Assembly (NCBI GenBank): GCA_031284665.1
Contig: JAITXR010000311.1
Span: 1-5,748, forward strand
DNA length: 5,748 nt
Direction of reading: 5' to 3'
DNA from: Paludibacter sp.
GTDB lineage: Bacteria; Bacteroidota; Bacteroidia; Bacteroidales; Paludibacteraceae
Made by a program: the position numbers and the translations under genes
Shown here: piece by piece, positions 5,534-5,748 of the stretch
Numbering within the stretch: position 1 is the first letter of the stretch
How the letters are laid out: the number at the start of each line of letters is the position of its first letter
Notes under the pieces: generated by a model
The model's input: only the letters and a program-made list of their open reading frames with translations
The model's database searches: none
Told to the model about the DNA's origin: nothing

Positions 5534-5748
5534 CAAAATGCAAGAAAAAATATACAAACACAATAAAACGCATTTAAAAAATTACGCAAAACAACCTTTC
5601 ACGATTACTTAAATAACTTAAAATAAATGCTTTATTAAAATTTGATTGGGAGAAATTGAGGAGAAATTGGAAATAATACAAATCCACAAATCTATAATTT
5701 ATTCAAAAAGATAGACTGTAAATAATATAGCATCCTAGCATAAAAAAA
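5534..5748. other. Gene-free AT-rich stretch upstream of glnK
   Basis: There is no open frame of useful length on either strand and no RNA gene or strong hairpin that I can see. It holds the two-copy direct repeat at 5649-5669. A lone TAGATTTG on the - strand (5687-5694) fits a -7 box but lacks a partner -33 box. The stretch is probably the upstream control region of glnK-amt plus the flank of a gene outside the window. Confidence 0.6.
5649..5669. repeat. Tandem 10-bp direct repeat, 11-bp period
   Basis: GGAGAAATTG occurs at 5649-5658 and again at 5660-5669, separated by one A. The 11-bp period places both copies on about the same face of the helix, as expected for two copies of a protein site. 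It lies about 115 bp upstream of the glnK promoter, so it might be an activator site for glnK-amt or belong to a gene beyond the window. Confidence 0.55.

Noticed and set aside
5687..5694. Second promoter for glnK (TAGATTTG on the - strand)
   Set aside because: There is no TTTG at 19-21 bp upstream and it would give a leader of over 200 nt. The 5503-5533 promoter is far better.

Overview
The window looks like a chromosomal segment from a member of the Bacteroidota. The evidence is AT-rich DNA, almost no Shine-Dalgarno sequences, and promoters of the type TTTG - about 20 bp - TAnnTTTG in front of two operons, with a weaker version before a third. The encoded proteins also fit: a P-II protein of the 'QRR' T-loop type, an Amt with a signal peptide, and a TPR lipoprotein/periplasmic-style repeat protein. 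I cannot name a genus.

Left part (1-2075, + strand): the 3' portion of a long TPR-repeat protein gene that enters from outside the window. Six bases later comes a small membrane protein of unknown function, and then a strong intrinsic terminator. The two genes are almost certainly one transcript.

Middle part (2103-3603): two complete HicAB toxin-antitoxin modules arranged tail to tail. Module 1 (hicA1-hicB1) is on the + strand and module 2 (hicA2-hicB2) on the - strand. The antitoxins are clear paralogues in their C-terminal DNA-binding halves (about 31 of 66 residues identical by eye). The two toxins belong to different HicA branches (GSHY versus GKRHPIWY active-site region). Each module has its own Bacteroidota-type promoter with the same -7 octamer, TACCTTTG, and an ATAGTAT motif at the same distance upstream of it, so a shared operator is plausible. 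A hairpin with a GNRA loop between them terminates module 2.

Right part (3690-5748, - strand): a short GC-richer, hairpin-rich intergenic block that resembles a dispersed repeat. Next is the glnK-amt ammonium-uptake operon (P-II regulator followed by ammonium channel, 34 bp apart) with its own promoter. The P-II protein lacks the tyrosine that is uridylylated in enteric P-II proteins. The last 215 bp hold no recognisable gene, only a two-copy 11-bp direct repeat.

Nothing here requires a wholly new system. The most interesting part is the convergent pair of related but distinct HicAB modules, their possibly shared operators, and the lack of an obvious terminator between amt and the co-directional hicA2-hicB2.
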